Assembly (NCBI GenBank): GCA_963837695.1
Contig: CAWINZ010000003.1
Span: 62,001-126,000, forward strand
From: VRUE01 sp963837695
GTDB taxonomy: Bacteria; Actinomycetota; Thermoleophilia; Solirubrobacterales; 70-9
Direction of reading: 5' to 3'
Length of the DNA: 64,000 nucleotides
Position 1 is the first letter of the stretch. Each line of letters starts with the position of its first letter. Shown in pieces: positions 17,507-26,303 of this stretch. The position numbers and the translations under genes were made by a program. Below the pieces are notes generated by a model, which was not told the origin of the DNA, did not search any database, and worked only from the letters and a program-made list of their open reading frames with translations.

Positions 17507-19836
17507 GGGTTCTGGTAACCGGCGGCGGTGGCTTCATCGGCTCGCACGTCGTCGACCGACTGATGCGCGACGGCCACACACCGCGGATCTTCGATCTCAG
17601 CGCCTCGCCCTACCACTCGCCGCTCGAAGTCGAGACCTTCACCGGCAGCATCACCGACCCCGCCAACCTCGACCTGGCGATGCGCGACTGCGACGCGGTG
17701 ATCCACCTCGCCGCGGTCGCCGACGTCGCCCACGTCCTCGCCGACCCGGTGCTGGCCGAGGAGGTCAACACGCGCGGCACTCTCAACGTGCTCGAGGCGG
17801 CCTGTCGGGCCGAGGTCGGTCGCGTCGTCTACGGCTCGACCACCTGGGTCTACAGCGACTGCGCCGAGCAGGCCGTCAGCGAGGAGACGCCGATCCCGGC
17901 CCCGCGCCACCTCTACACCGCGACCAAGCTGGCGGGGGAGACCTACTGCGCCGGCTACGCCGAGCTCTACGACCTCGAGTACACCGTGCTTCGCTTCGGC
18001 ATCCCCTACGGCCCGCGCGCCCGCGCCGCCGGCGTCGTCGCCAAGTTCACCGATCTGGCCTTCGAAGGCAAGGCGCTGACGATCGCCGGCGACGGCAGCA
18101 CTACTCGCAGCTTCATCTACGTCGAGGACCTGGCCGACGGGATCGTCGCCTCCCTGGCCCCTGCGGCCGCCGGGCGCACCTACAACCTCTCCGGCGACGA
18201 GGTCGTGACGATTCTCGAAATCGCCGAGCGGGTGCAGGAAAACACTGACAACTGCGAGATCGTCCACACGCCGCCGCGCCCGGGCGACTTCCCCGGCAAG
18301 GAGATCTCCAACGAGCGGGCGCTGGAGGAGATCGGCTGGAAAGCGGCGACGAGCTTCCGCGAGGGCGTCCGTCGCTACGTCGAGTGGGTGCGCAACACGA
18401 CGCGGCCGCCCGACCCGATCCCCAGCCTGAAGCCGGTTCTGAGCCACAACGGCAACGGCGACGGCCGCGCTCCAGGGTCGCTGCTGGAGGGGGCGAGCGA
18501 GGAGACAGGCGAGCGCCCGCCGCGAGTGCTGGTGCTGACCGCCGACATCGGCGAGGGCCACGACCTGCCCGCGCGGATGATCAAGGAGGACGTCGAGCGG
18601 GAGATTCCCGGCGCCACGGTCGAGATCGTCGACGGCCTCAAGGCGATGGGCCGGATCTCCTCCTCGGTGGCGCGCGACGGATCGCGCTTCACCTTCCGCT
18701 GGATGCCCTGGCTGTTCGATCTCCAGTACTGGCTGATCACCAAGTTCGCGCCGACCCGCTGGCTGATGCACCACCTCAGCTACCTGGTCGGCGCCCGCGG
18801 CCTGATGCGCGTCGTCGAAGAGCACCAGCCCGACGTCGTCGTCTCCACCTACCCCGGCGTGACCGCGGTGTTGGGCATGCTGCGCGAGAATCGGCGCCTG
18901 TTGGTCCCGGTGCACTCGGCGATCACCGACCTCGCCGGGCTGCGCTACTGGGCGCACCCCGGGGTCGACCTCCACTTCGTCACCCACCCCGAGTCGATCG
19001 AGGAGGTCGAGCGACTGGTCGGGCCGGGCAGCGTCGAGTGGATGCGCCCGCCGATCGCCCGCGACTTCCTGATGCCCCGCACCCGCGCCGCCGCGCGCGA
19101 GGCGCTCGAGGTGCCCGCCCACGCCCGCATGGTCCTCGTCTCCGGAGGGGGCTGGGGAATCGGCGACCTCGAAGGCGCGATCGACGCGGCGCTGGCCGGC
19201 GAGGACACGCTTGTCGTCTGCATCGCCGGCCGCAACGAGTCGGCGCGAGAGAAGCTGGAACAGCACTACGCGGGGAACGAGCGGGTCCGGGTGCTCGGCT
19301 TCACCGAGCAGATGAGCGACTGGATGGCGGCCGCCGACGCGATGGTCCACTCGACCGCCGGGCTGACCGTGCTCGAGGCCCACATCCGTGGCTGCCCGGT
19401 CGTCTCCTATGGCTTCTCGGCCGGACACCTGCGGGCGAACAACGCCGCCTTCGAGCGTTTCGGCCTGGCCGAGGTGGCGCGCTCCGAGCACGAGCTGACC
19501 TCGACGCTGCGGCACCTGACCAAAGAGCGCCGCTCACCCGACTCCAGCTTCGCCTCGCTGCCCTCGATCGCCTCGCGCGTGCTCACGGCACGCCCGCGGA
19601 TCAAGCCGCAGCCCGTGTGGCGGCTGCGGATGGAGCGGGTCGCCGCTGCCGTCAGCGTCGCCGCCCTGGCGGTCGTCCTCCTGCTCACGGTGATCGATCG
19701 CGAAGCCCCCTACAAGGTGGTCGCCAAACCGCTGGAGGGGCGCATCCACTTCGGCAAGGACGAAGACGAAGGCACGCCTGCGGTGCAGGAAGCACACCCG
19801 GCCGCCGCGCCCGCCGCCGCCCGCGAAGGTCGTTGA
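17503..19836 (+). CDS. Fusion of a nucleotide-sugar epimerase/dehydratase and a GT28-like glycosyltransferase
   Basis: 777 residues in one frame. Residues 1 to about 310 are an extended SDR domain with the NAD site VTGGGGFIGSHVVD and the catalytic YTATK (Tyr138, Lys142). A Gly/Pro/Asn-rich linker follows. From about residue 345 there is a glycosyltransferase of the MurG/diacylglycerol glucosyltransferase type (TADIGEGHDLPARMI, VSGGGWGIGDL, GFTEQMSDWMAAADAMVHST). A membrane helix (about 712-732) and a short acidic tail end the protein. The ATG at 17503 follows AAAGGAGGAA. The fusion suggests that a modified sugar is made and handed to a membrane acceptor, which is inference. Confidence 0.85.
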   Translation: MRVLVTGGGGFIGSHVVDRLMRDGHTPRIFDLSASPYHSPLEVETFTGSITDPANLDLAMRDCDAVIHLAAVADVAHVLADPVLAEEVNTRGTLNVLEAACRAEVGRVVYGSTTWVYSDCAEQAVSEETPIPAPRHLYTATKLAGETYCAGYAELYDLEYTVLRFGIPYGPRARAAGVVAKFTDLAFEGKALTIAGDGSTTRSFIYVEDLADGIVASLAPAAAGRTYNLSGDEVVTILEIAERVQENTDNCEIVHTPPRPGDFPGKEISNERALEEIGWKAATSFREGVRRYVEWVRNTTRPPDPIPSLKPVLSHNGNGDGRAPGSLLEGASEETGERPPRVLVLTADIGEGHDLPARMIKEDVEREIPGATVEIVDGLKAMGRISSSVARDGSRFTFRWMPWLFDLQYWLITKFAPTRWLMHHLSYLVGARGLMRVVEEHQPDVVVSTYPGVTAVLGMLRENRRLLVPVHSAITDLAGLRYWAHPGVDLHFVTHPESIEEVERLVGPGSVEWMRPPIARDFLMPRTRAAAREALEVPAHARMVLVSGGGWGIGDLEGAIDAALAGEDTLVVCIAGRNESAREKLEQHYAGNERVRVLGFTEQMSDWMAAADAMVHSTAGLTVLEAHIRGCPVVSYGFSAGHLRANNAAFERFGLAEVARSEHELTSTLRHLTKERRSPDSSFASLPSIASRVLTARPRIKPQPVWRLRMERVAAAVSVAALAVVLLLTVIDREAPYKVVAKPLEGRIHFGKDEDEGTPAVQEAHPAAAPAAAREGR

Positions 19837-20486
19837 TCGGAGCCGCCCTCGCTCCGGTCTCGCCGCGCGTCGCGGCGCGGCTCGGGATCATGCGCCGTCA
19901 GGAGGGGGTCGAGGGCGTGGCGCTCAGCTTCGACGACGGCCCCCACCCGCAGGGCACGCCGATCGTGCTGGAGATCCTGCGCGAGGCGGGCGCGCCGGCG
20001 ACCTTCTTCCTCGCCGGCGAGCAGGTCGAGCGCCGCCCGGCGCTGGCGGCGGAGATCGTCGCCGCCGGCCACCGGGTCGGGCTGCACTGCCATCGCCATC
20101 GCAATGCCCTGCGACTGACCGGCCGGCAGTTCGGCGAGGACGCCGAGCGGGGACGCGCCGCGATCGAGGGGGCGACCGGGCAGGCGATCGCCGATCACCG
20201 CCCGCCCTACGGCATATACAGCGGCTCCGCGCTGCGGACGGTTCGGCAGCGCGGCTGGCGACCCGTCCTCTGGTCGCGGTGGGGGAGGGACTGGCGCGGC
20301 CGCGCGACGGGACGCTCGATCGCCCGGCTGGCGACCGGCTCGGCCCGCGACGGGGACATCGTCCTCCTACACGACGCCGACTACTACAGCGCTCCCGGTT
20401 CCTGGGTGCGCACCGTGGCGGCGCTGCCGATCATCCTCGAGGAGCTCGGCAGCCGCGGGCTCAGCATTGCCTCGCTGCGCCGCTGA
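19833..20486 (+). CDS. Polysaccharide deacetylase (NodB homology, CE4)
   Basis: 217 residues. ALSFDDGPHPQGTP contains the catalytic and metal aspartates (motif 1), GLHCHRHRN the metal histidines (motif 2), and DHRPPYGIYS the motif 3 arginine region. DIVLLHDADYY supplies the late histidine motif. CE4 enzymes remove acetyl groups from N-acetylated sugars in envelope polymers. The TTG start overlaps the stop of the fusion gene (TTGA). It is the fourth and last gene of the sugar operon. Confidence 0.85.
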   Translation: MIGAALAPVSPRVAARLGIMRRQEGVEGVALSFDDGPHPQGTPIVLEILREAGAPATFFLAGEQVERRPALAAEIVAAGHRVGLHCHRHRNALRLTGRQFGEDAERGRAAIEGATGQAIADHRPPYGIYSGSALRTVRQRGWRPVLWSRWGRDWRGRATGRSIARLATGSARDGDIVLLHDADYYSAPGSWVRTVAALPIILEELGSRGLSIASLRR

Positions 20487-20596
20487 GTCGGCGGCGCGAG
20501 GGTCCACTGCTCGCAGCCGGCGAAGGCTTCGTCGAGCCGTCGCGCCATCGCGCTTCTCCTCGTCGGCCGGTCCTGGTCGAAGATCTCCTGGGGCAT
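20384..20596 (-). CDS. Possible small protein convergent with the deacetylase
   Basis: A 70-residue frame starts at an ATG preceded by GGACGGAGAGGG. The first half (MPQEIFDQDRPTRRSAMARR) has ordinary composition, while the second half runs antisense to the deacetylase gene by 103 bp and may be an artefact. It could be a truncated remnant. No family is recognised. Confidence 0.25.
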   Translation of the reverse strand: MPQEIFDQDRPTRRSAMARRLDEAFAGCEQWTLAPPTQRRSEAMLSPRLPSSSRMIGSAATVRTQEPGAL

Positions 20597-20651
20597 GAAT
20601 CCCTCTCCGTCCTGTTGGGGTATACGGCCGACGATTTCCGATCCCTCGCAC

Positions 20652-20765
20652 GCGTCTGGCGGCGGCGGACACTGCGCGATGCGGCGTCCTCAGTCACCTG
20701 AATAGCGCTGCTATTCAGGCTCCCTGCGTCCTTGCCTCGCTTGGTCCGGCGCTCGCCAGCCACGC
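20652..20765. repeat. Long-hairpin element, family G, copy 1
   Basis: Outer stem: CTGGCGGCGGCGGAC (20656) with GTCCGGCGCTCGCCAG (20744), plus GCGT/ACGC. Second stem: GCGATGC with GCCTCGC. Centre: CCTGAATAGC-GCT-GCTATTCAGG (20697-20719), a perfect 10-bp hairpin. The strands between stems carry GGCGTCCTCAGTC on the 5' side and TGCGTCCTTG on the 3' side, both found again in copy 2 (48389) and, inverted and slightly altered, in copy 3 (31122). It lies between the deacetylase and a convergent hydrolase. No coding capacity or T-run is seen. Confidence 0.75.
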
Positions 20766-20829
20766 ACGTGGATATCGAAAATCGCCACCCGCACACCCTC
20801 TCTGGTCGATCGGACGAAAAAAAGTGCAA

Positions 20830-21663
20830 TTAGCGGAAATCGGCAATCAAGTCCGCAAGTTGCGCCGGTTGATCCAGGGGCACGAACGTGCTCGAATCCG
20901 GGATCTCGACCAGGCGGGCGTTGGGGATGTCCGCGGCGAGCCGCTGTGCGTACTTGAGCGGGAAGAACCTGTCGCCCGGGGCCCAGGCGAGGAGGATCGG
21001 CAGATCGGAGCTGCGCAGCTTCTCGGCTGCCTCGAGGGTGTAGCGCTTGTTCATCCCGGCCGTCACCTTCTTGGCGTCGTGCTTTACGCCCGGGTCGTGC
21101 AGCGCGGGTCGCATCCACGAGGCCACCAAATCGGCCGGGATCGGTTTCTTGGCGAAGGGCTTGAAGGCGGCGCGGGCGAGCGCGCCGATCCTGAACGGCG
21201 CTGCCAGCACGTCCATGCCGCCGGGCAGTTTGGCGATCGGCGGCATCGCCTTGAAGATCCCCGGGGGGAAGTTCTCGTGCGTGTCGCAGTTGGTCAGGAC
21301 GAGGCGGCCGATCCGCTCGGGGTGGCGCGTGACGAGCACCTGGGACATCGCTCCGCCTGAGTCGTTGCCGACGATCGTCACGTCGTCAAGTTCGAGCGCC
21401 TCGAGGAAGCTCGCGATCGTCGCGGCGATCCCGTAGGGGGAGAGGTCGGCATCCGGCCTCATCGCGATCTGCTGGGCGCCGATCGGCCAGTCGGGGGCGA
21501 GGCAGCGACAGCGATCGGAGAGGCTGTCGACGACACCGTCCCAGAGGCGGCCGTCGACGAGATAGCCGTGGACGAAGACGACCGGCTTGCCCTCGCCGGC
21601 CTCGCGGTAGCGGACCCTTCCATTGGGCAGGTCGATCTCGCGGCGCTGGTCTGAGTGGCTCAT
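20830..21663 (-). CDS. Alpha/beta-fold hydrolase
   Basis: 277 residues. VVFVHGYLVDGRLWDGV is the oxyanion region. The nucleophile elbow is GNDSGGAM, with an aspartate as in haloalkane dehalogenases and epoxide hydrolases. A second acid is plausible in LLAWAPGDRFFP. The place where the catalytic histidine normally sits reads DSSTFVPLDQP and has no histidine, so activity or mechanism may differ. The ATG is preceded by GAGGAGG. It diverges from a TetR gene, with a palindrome between them, so it is probably the regulated target. Confidence 0.82.
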   Translation of the reverse strand: MSHSDQRREIDLPNGRVRYREAGEGKPVVFVHGYLVDGRLWDGVVDSLSDRCRCLAPDWPIGAQQIAMRPDADLSPYGIAATIASFLEALELDDVTIVGNDSGGAMSQVLVTRHPERIGRLVLTNCDTHENFPPGIFKAMPPIAKLPGGMDVLAAPFRIGALARAAFKPFAKKPIPADLVASWMRPALHDPGVKHDAKKVTAGMNKRYTLEAAEKLRSSDLPILLAWAPGDRFFPLKYAQRLAADIPNARLVEIPDSSTFVPLDQPAQLADLIADFR

Positions 21664-21710
21664 TGCATCCTCCTCGGGAAGTGTTTCCGGCCGATGGGGC
21701 TGGTAAATTA

Positions 21711-21725
21711 CATACAGACTGTATG
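21711..21725. promoter_or_regulatory. Operator between the hydrolase and TetR genes
   Basis: CATACAGACTGTATG is a perfect palindrome (7-bp arms around a central A) in the 59-bp divergent gap. It overlaps the TetR start codon at 21723, which fits autoregulation and control of the hydrolase. Confidence 0.65.
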
Positions 21726-22325
21726 AATGTCAAACGGACCCAGGCGGAACGATCTGAGGCGACGCGCGATGCGCTGATCGAGGCGGCACGCCCGCTCTTC
21801 GCCGCGCGGGGCTATGCCGCCGTCGGCACCGAGGAGATCGTCCGTGCGGCCGGCGTCACCCGCGGGGCGCTCTATCACCACTTCGATGGCAAGCGCGACC
21901 TCTTCGAGGCCGTCTACGAGCGGGTTGAGGTCGAGCTGGCGCAGCGCATCGCCGACGGGGCCCTCAACGCGGGAGCGGCCGAGCCGCTGGAGGCGATGCG
22001 GGCCGGCGCGGAGATGTTCCTGCGGGCCGCCACCGAGCCCGAGGCGCAGCGGATCGTCCTGCTCGACGGGCCCTCCGTGCTGGGCTGGGACCGCTGGCGG
22101 GAGATCGCCGCCGAGCATGGGCTCGGCCTGATCGAAGCGACGCTGCAGGCAGCGATCGAGGCCGGCGCGATCGCCGAGCAGCCCGTGCGTCCGCTCGCGC
22201 ACGTCTTGATGGGCGCCCTCGACGAGGCGGCGATGCTGGTCGCCCGCGCCGAGGACCCCGAGCTAATGCGCGCCGAGGTCGGTCGTACGCTCGACTCGCT
22301 GCTCGCCGGGCTCGGCACGGGTTAG
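21723..22325 (+). CDS. TetR-family transcriptional regulator
   Basis: 200 residues. The N-terminal helix-turn-helix is typical (ARPLFAARGYAAVGTEEIV, AGVTRGALYHHFDGKRDLF). The C-terminal ligand domain contains LLDGPSVLGWDRWREI, seen in a subgroup of actinobacterial TetR proteins. It probably represses itself and the divergent hydrolase through the palindrome at 21711. Its 3' end overlaps the convergent diguanylate cyclase gene by 63 bp. Confidence 0.9.
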   Translation: MNVKRTQAERSEATRDALIEAARPLFAARGYAAVGTEEIVRAAGVTRGALYHHFDGKRDLFEAVYERVEVELAQRIADGALNAGAAEPLEAMRAGAEMFLRAATEPEAQRIVLLDGPSVLGWDRWREIAAEHGLGLIEATLQAAIEAGAIAEQPVRPLAHVLMGALDEAAMLVARAEDPELMRAEVGRTLDSLLAGLGTG

Positions 22326-23813
22326 CCTCGGCTCGAGGAAGTCGTCGTGGGCGACGCGCCGCGACTCCTTCTGCGCGTACATCCGCACGTCGGCGAGCTG
22401 CAGGGCCGCCGCCGGGTCCGCTGCCTCGGTCGGGATCACGGCGCCGCCCCAGGAGGAGCTGACCTCGACGCCACGGTCGTACTCGACAAGCGCTTCGGCG
22501 GCATCCTTGACGACCGCGTCGAAGCGGTCCGAGGGGCAGGTCAGCAGGACGCAGAACTCGTCGCCGCCGATGCGGTAGGCCGAGCCGTCGGCGCCGGCGG
22601 CCGCGTCCAGCCGGCCGCCGAGCCGGGTCAGCAGCTGATCGCCGGCGGGGTGTCCGAAGGTGTCGTTGTAGCGCTTGAAGCCGTTGAGGTCGAAGAGGTA
22701 GAGCGCGGCCGGCTCGGTCTCGTCGATCCGCCCCCAGAGCGCCTCGAGGTCGACCTGCATGCCGCCGCGGTTGCCGAGGCCGGTCAGCGGGTCCGTCCGC
22801 ACCTGGGTGAGCAGGCGACGGTTCTCACGGGTGCTCAATGCCAGCCGGAAGATCACGGCGACCATCGTCGCCGTCCAGAGGACGACCGAGAGGCCGCTGG
22901 CGACGCTGAGCAACTGCATCGAGAGGAGCCCGACCATGACCGCGGCGAAGAGCGCCGGAATGACCAGCTCGCGCCAGCGGTCGCCGCCCTCGTGCGAGCG
23001 GATCGGATCCGCATCGGGCTGCCAGAGCAGCGCGCCCAGGGCCGCGGCCGAGAACAGGTAGAGCGGGTCAATCCAGTTGCCCGGCGGGACCGCGCCGCCC
23101 GCTTCCTGCAGCGTGTAGGCGATGTCGGCGACGGCGGTGAAGGCGAGCCCGACGAGCAGCAGCGACCAAACCCGGCCCGGGTGCCAATCGGTCAGAGCGA
23201 TGACGCCGACGATCGCCGCGAGCAGGCCGATGTCGGCCAGCGGATAGGCCAGCGAGGTCACGAGCGCCAGCCCGCTTTCGGTGGTGTGGTCGGCGATGAA
23301 GTCGAAGACGAAGGCGACGCCGAGGGCGGCGGTGCCGAGGGCGGCGATCGCGCCATCGGTCCAGCGACGCCAGTCGAGTTCGTGCGCGCGGGCGCGGACG
23401 AGCAGCGCCAGCCCGACGTAGGCGAGCGGGTAGAAGGCGAGGTAGAAGGCGTCGGCGGGCGAGGGGTAGGGCGGTTCCGCCGCGTTGAGGATGAACGTGG
23501 TCCAGTAGAGCTCGCCGCCGGCCCAGCAGAGGACGGCGGCGGCGAGCAGCGCCCAGGCGGCGCGCTCGCGGCGGGCGATCTCGGCGCGCAGCAGCAGAGC
23601 GACGCCGGCCGCGACGACGACCGCGTCGTAGCCGTAGCCGCCGGCGATCTCGTCGAGCCCGGCGCCGCCGAGCCCGAGCCAGTCGTGCAGCGTGATCGCC
23701 GCCGTGGCGCCGAAGAGCACCAGGGCGAGCAGGGCGCGCAGTGCCTTCGACTCCAGGGCTGTGCTTCTTGCGTCCGCAGGCGTCACGTGGTCGTATCGGC
23801 ACAACTTGCGCAC
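22263..23813 (-). CDS. Membrane diguanylate cyclase (GGDEF)
   Basis: 516 residues: eight or more N-terminal membrane helices forming a sensor, then a GGDEF domain. RTDPLTGLGNRGGM opens the domain, LFDLNGFKRYNDTFGHPAGD holds the metal and substrate residues, and the signature is YRIGGDEFCVLL. No RxxD inhibitory site is seen at the expected place before the signature. It should make cyclic di-GMP from two GTP. The start is a GTG 20 bp from the divergent rpmE gene; a GTG nine codons later is possible. Confidence 0.9.
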   Translation of the reverse strand: MRKLCRYDHVTPADARSTALESKALRALLALVLFGATAAITLHDWLGLGGAGLDEIAGGYGYDAVVVAAGVALLLRAEIARRERAAWALLAAAVLCWAGGELYWTTFILNAAEPPYPSPADAFYLAFYPLAYVGLALLVRARAHELDWRRWTDGAIAALGTAALGVAFVFDFIADHTTESGLALVTSLAYPLADIGLLAAIVGVIALTDWHPGRVWSLLLVGLAFTAVADIAYTLQEAGGAVPPGNWIDPLYLFSAAALGALLWQPDADPIRSHEGGDRWRELVIPALFAAVMVGLLSMQLLSVASGLSVVLWTATMVAVIFRLALSTRENRRLLTQVRTDPLTGLGNRGGMQVDLEALWGRIDETEPAALYLFDLNGFKRYNDTFGHPAGDQLLTRLGGRLDAAAGADGSAYRIGGDEFCVLLTCPSDRFDAVVKDAAEALVEYDRGVEVSSSWGGAVIPTEAADPAAALQLADVRMYAQKESRRVAHDDFLEPRLTRAEPGEQRVERTTDLGAH

Positions 23814-23818
23814 TTCTC

Positions 23819-23824
23819 TAGACT
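23819..23824 (+). promoter_or_regulatory. -10 box before rpmE
   Basis: TAGACT ends eight bases before the rpmE ATG, with no ribosome site between them. Confidence 0.45.
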
Positions 23825-23832
23825 TGGTGACG

Positions 23833-24048
23833 ATGAAGGCAGGAATTCACCCCGATTACAAGCTCGCTCACGTGCACTGCTCGTGCGGGAACCAGTTCTA
23901 CACGCGCTCCACGGTGGAGGATCTGCACGTCGAGCTCTGCTCGGAGTGCCACCCCTTCTACACCGGCAAGCAGAAGCTCGTCGACACGGGTGGGCGGGTA
24001 GAGCGGTTCCAGCGGCGCGCCGCCAAGCACGCCAAGGCTTCCAAGTAG
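23833..24048 (+). CDS. rpmE: 50S ribosomal protein bL31, zinc-binding form
   Basis: 71 residues, the expected size. It starts MKAGIHPDYKLAHVHCSCGN and has a second cysteine pair in ELCSECHPFYTGKQ, so it is the zinc-containing form. Zinc-replete cells usually use this form, while a cysteine-free paralogue serves under zinc limitation. It starts the rpmE-DUF1385-prfA run and appears leaderless. Confidence 0.97.
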   Translation: MKAGIHPDYKLAHVHCSCGNQFYTRSTVEDLHVELCSECHPFYTGKQKLVDTGGRVERFQRRAAKHAKASK

Positions 24049-24054
24049 GCGATC

Positions 24055-25062
24055 GTGGGAGCGGAGACAGTCTCTCCGCGGGCTGAGAGCGTCTCCTCGA
24101 ACGGGGCAGACCCGCTGCGCATGCCCGATGGTGCCCTGGTCGCGAAACGCGACGCGCCGGTCGGCGGCCAGGCGGTGCTGGAGGGCGTGATGATGCGCGG
24201 CGTCTCGACCTGGGCGGTCGCGGTGCGCAATCCGGAGGGCCAGGTCGAGCTCAGCTCCGAGCCGCTGGTGCCCTGGGCGAAGCGCCACCGCCTCTGGCGG
24301 GTGCCGGTGCTGCGTGGCGTCGTCGCCCTCGGTGAGTCGTTGAAGATCGGCTTCCGCGCCCTGGCGATCTCCGCCAACGCACAGTTGGAGGAGGACGAGG
24401 AGGGCGAGAAGGAGGAGATCGGCGGCTGGGTCTGGGGGCTGACGATCGTCCTCTCGATGGTGCTCGCGATCGGACTCTTCTTCGTCGTCCCGGTCGGGCT
24501 GACCAGCCTGATCAAGGACCAGCTCGGCTCGCCGCTGCTCTTCTGGTTGATCGAGGGGCTGCTGCGCACGACGATCTTCATCGCCTACATCGCCGCGATC
24601 AGCCGCCTGCCGGATCTGCGCCGCGTCTTCGAGTACCACGGCGCCGAGCACAAGACGATCTCCTGTTATGAGGCCGAAGACGAACTGGTCCCGGCGCGGG
24701 CCAAGCTCTACTCGCGCCTGCACCCGCGCTGCGGGACCAGCTTCCTGCTGATCGTGATGGTCCTGGCAATCTTCGTCTTCGCCCCGATCGGGCTGCCCGC
24801 CTGGTACTGGCTGGTCGCCTCGCGGATCCTCGGCATCCCCTTGATCGCCGGCCTCTCCTACGAGGTGATCAAGTGGGCCGGCAAAAACCGGCGCAAACGC
24901 TGGGTGCGGGCGGTGATGTGGCCGGGCCTGATGCTGCAGAACCTGACCACGCGCGAGCCCGACGAAGAGCAGCTTGCTGTGGCGATCGCGGCGTTGGACA
25001 AGGTTTTGGCCGAGGAGACTCCGCTCGAGGCGGGCGAGTCGCCGATCGAGATCGTCGCTTAG
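24055..25062 (+). CDS. DUF1385 membrane protein (YqhQ-like)
   Basis: 335 residues with a GTG start. APVGGQAVLEGVMMRG and EYHGAEHKTISCYEAEDEL are signature blocks of DUF1385, a family of unknown function that often lies between rpmE and prfA in actinobacteria. There are four or so membrane helices (TIVLSMVLAIGLFFVVPVGL, FLLIVMVLAIFVFAPIGL). HPRCGTSFLL is also conserved. It begins 6 bp after the rpmE stop, so both share a transcript. Confidence 0.9.
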   Translation: MGAETVSPRAESVSSNGADPLRMPDGALVAKRDAPVGGQAVLEGVMMRGVSTWAVAVRNPEGQVELSSEPLVPWAKRHRLWRVPVLRGVVALGESLKIGFRALAISANAQLEEDEEGEKEEIGGWVWGLTIVLSMVLAIGLFFVVPVGLTSLIKDQLGSPLLFWLIEGLLRTTIFIAYIAAISRLPDLRRVFEYHGAEHKTISCYEAEDELVPARAKLYSRLHPRCGTSFLLIVMVLAIFVFAPIGLPAWYWLVASRILGIPLIAGLSYEVIKWAGKNRRKRWVRAVMWPGLMLQNLTTREPDEEQLAVAIAALDKVLAEETPLEAGESPIEIVA

Positions 25063-25072
25063 ACGCTTCTGC

Positions 25073-25214
25073 GCGCGGGTCCTGTCGTCGAGGTGGGGGT
25101 GTCCAAGCGGGGCTGGGTTTTTCGCCAGGTGGGTGGGGCGTCTCTCTCTGAGCGGTGGGCGAAAAAGAGGACGCCGCTCCCGCTTGGACACCCCCACCTC
25201 GGCGCCACCCGCGC
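25073..25214. repeat. Long-hairpin element, family B, copy 1 (DUF1385-prfA gap)
   Basis: Perfect 23-bp outer stem: 25089-25111 with 25179-25201. It is extended outward by GCGCGGGT/ACCCGCGC (25073 and 25207) across unpaired bases. Inner stem: TTTTTCGCC (25118) with GGCGAAAAA (25158). Between the stems the 5' side is only GCTGGG, while the 3' side holds AGGACGCCGC, an asymmetric loop shared with copy 2 at 39731. It fills the gap between a stop codon and the prfA -10 box. No T-run is seen. Confidence 0.8.
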
Positions 25215-25224
25215 GAGTTGCGCC

Positions 25225-25230
25225 TATGGT
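25225..25230 (+). promoter_or_regulatory. -10 box before prfA
   Basis: TATGGT ends eight bases before the prfA ATG at 25239, with no ribosome site, just after the family B element. Confidence 0.4.
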
Positions 25231-25238
25231 TCACCGCC

Positions 25239-26303
25239 ATGATCGAGGCGCTTGTCGAGCAGATTGAAAGCCGGTTCTCCGAGTTGGAGGGCTTGATGTC
25301 GGATCCCGAGGTGATTTCGGATCGGGAGCGTTATGCGGATGTCGGGCGGGAGTACCGGGAGCTGCAGCCCGCTCGGGTGTTGGCCGGGAAGTGGCGGACG
25401 CTGAAAGACGATCTCGAGGGGGCTCGGGAGTTGTTGGCGGAGGGCGAGGACGCGGAAATGCGCGGGGTCGTCGAAGAGGCGCCGGGGAAGATCGAGGCGC
25501 TTGAAGAGGAGATCCGCTTGGCGATGGTCGAGCGGGATCCGAACGACGACAAGAACGTGCTGGTCGAGATCCGGGCCGGGACCGGGGGGGACGAGGCGGC
25601 GCTGTTTGCGGGCGACCTCTACAAGATGCTTACGCGTTATGCCGAGGAGCGCGGGTTTGCGACGGAGGTGCTCTCGCAGTCGGCGGCCGAGGTCGGCGGC
25701 TTCAAGGAGGTGACCTTCGCGATCAAGGGCGAGGGCGCCTACTCGATCTTCAAGTTCGAGGGTGGTACGCACCGCGTCCAGCGCGTGCCCGAGACCGAGT
25801 CCCAGGGCCGTATCCACACCTCGACCGCGACGGTCGCGGTGCTGCCCGAGGCCGAGGAGGTCGAGGTCGAGGTCGACCAGAACGACCTGCAGATCGACGT
25901 CTACCGCTCCTCGGGGCCGGGCGGCCAGTCGGTCAACACGACCGACTCGGCGGTGCGGATCACCCACAAACCGAGCGGGATCGTCGTCTCGATGCAGGAC
26001 GAGAAGTCGCAGCTGCAGAACCGTGAGAAGGCGATGCGGGTGCTGCGGGCGCGGCTGTATGAGCGCGAGCTCGCCGAGCAGCAGGCGAAGGTCGCGGCAG
26101 AGCGCAAGGCGCAGGTCGGCAGCGGCGAGCGCTCGGAGAAGGTGCGCACCTACAACTTCCCCCAGGGCCGGGTCACCGACCACCGGATCAAGCTGACCTC
26201 GCACAACATCGAAGCCGTGTTGGCCGGGGATCTCGCCGAGTTCAGCGATGCGCTGGCGGCGGAGGAGAAGCGGCAGCGGTTGGAGGCTGCGGCTGCGGCC
26301 TGA
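25239..26303 (+). CDS. prfA: Peptide chain release factor 1
   Basis: 354 residues. The catalytic GGQ is in YRSSGPGGQSVNTTDSAV, and the stop-codon recognition motif PxT is present as PET in QRVPETESQGRIH. RF1 ends translation at UAG and UAA. The ATG at 25239 gives the normal family length, and the longer upstream frame runs into the hairpin element. The stop codon is the first base triplet of a tandemly repeated 30-bp sequence that belongs to the next element. Confidence 0.97.
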   Translation: MIEALVEQIESRFSELEGLMSDPEVISDRERYADVGREYRELQPARVLAGKWRTLKDDLEGARELLAEGEDAEMRGVVEEAPGKIEALEEEIRLAMVERDPNDDKNVLVEIRAGTGGDEAALFAGDLYKMLTRYAEERGFATEVLSQSAAEVGGFKEVTFAIKGEGAYSIFKFEGGTHRVQRVPETESQGRIHTSTATVAVLPEAEEVEVEVDQNDLQIDVYRSSGPGGQSVNTTDSAVRITHKPSGIVVSMQDEKSQLQNREKAMRVLRARLYERELAEQQAKVAAERKAQVGSGERSEKVRTYNFPQGRVTDHRIKLTSHNIEAVLAGDLAEFSDALAAEEKRQRLEAAAAA

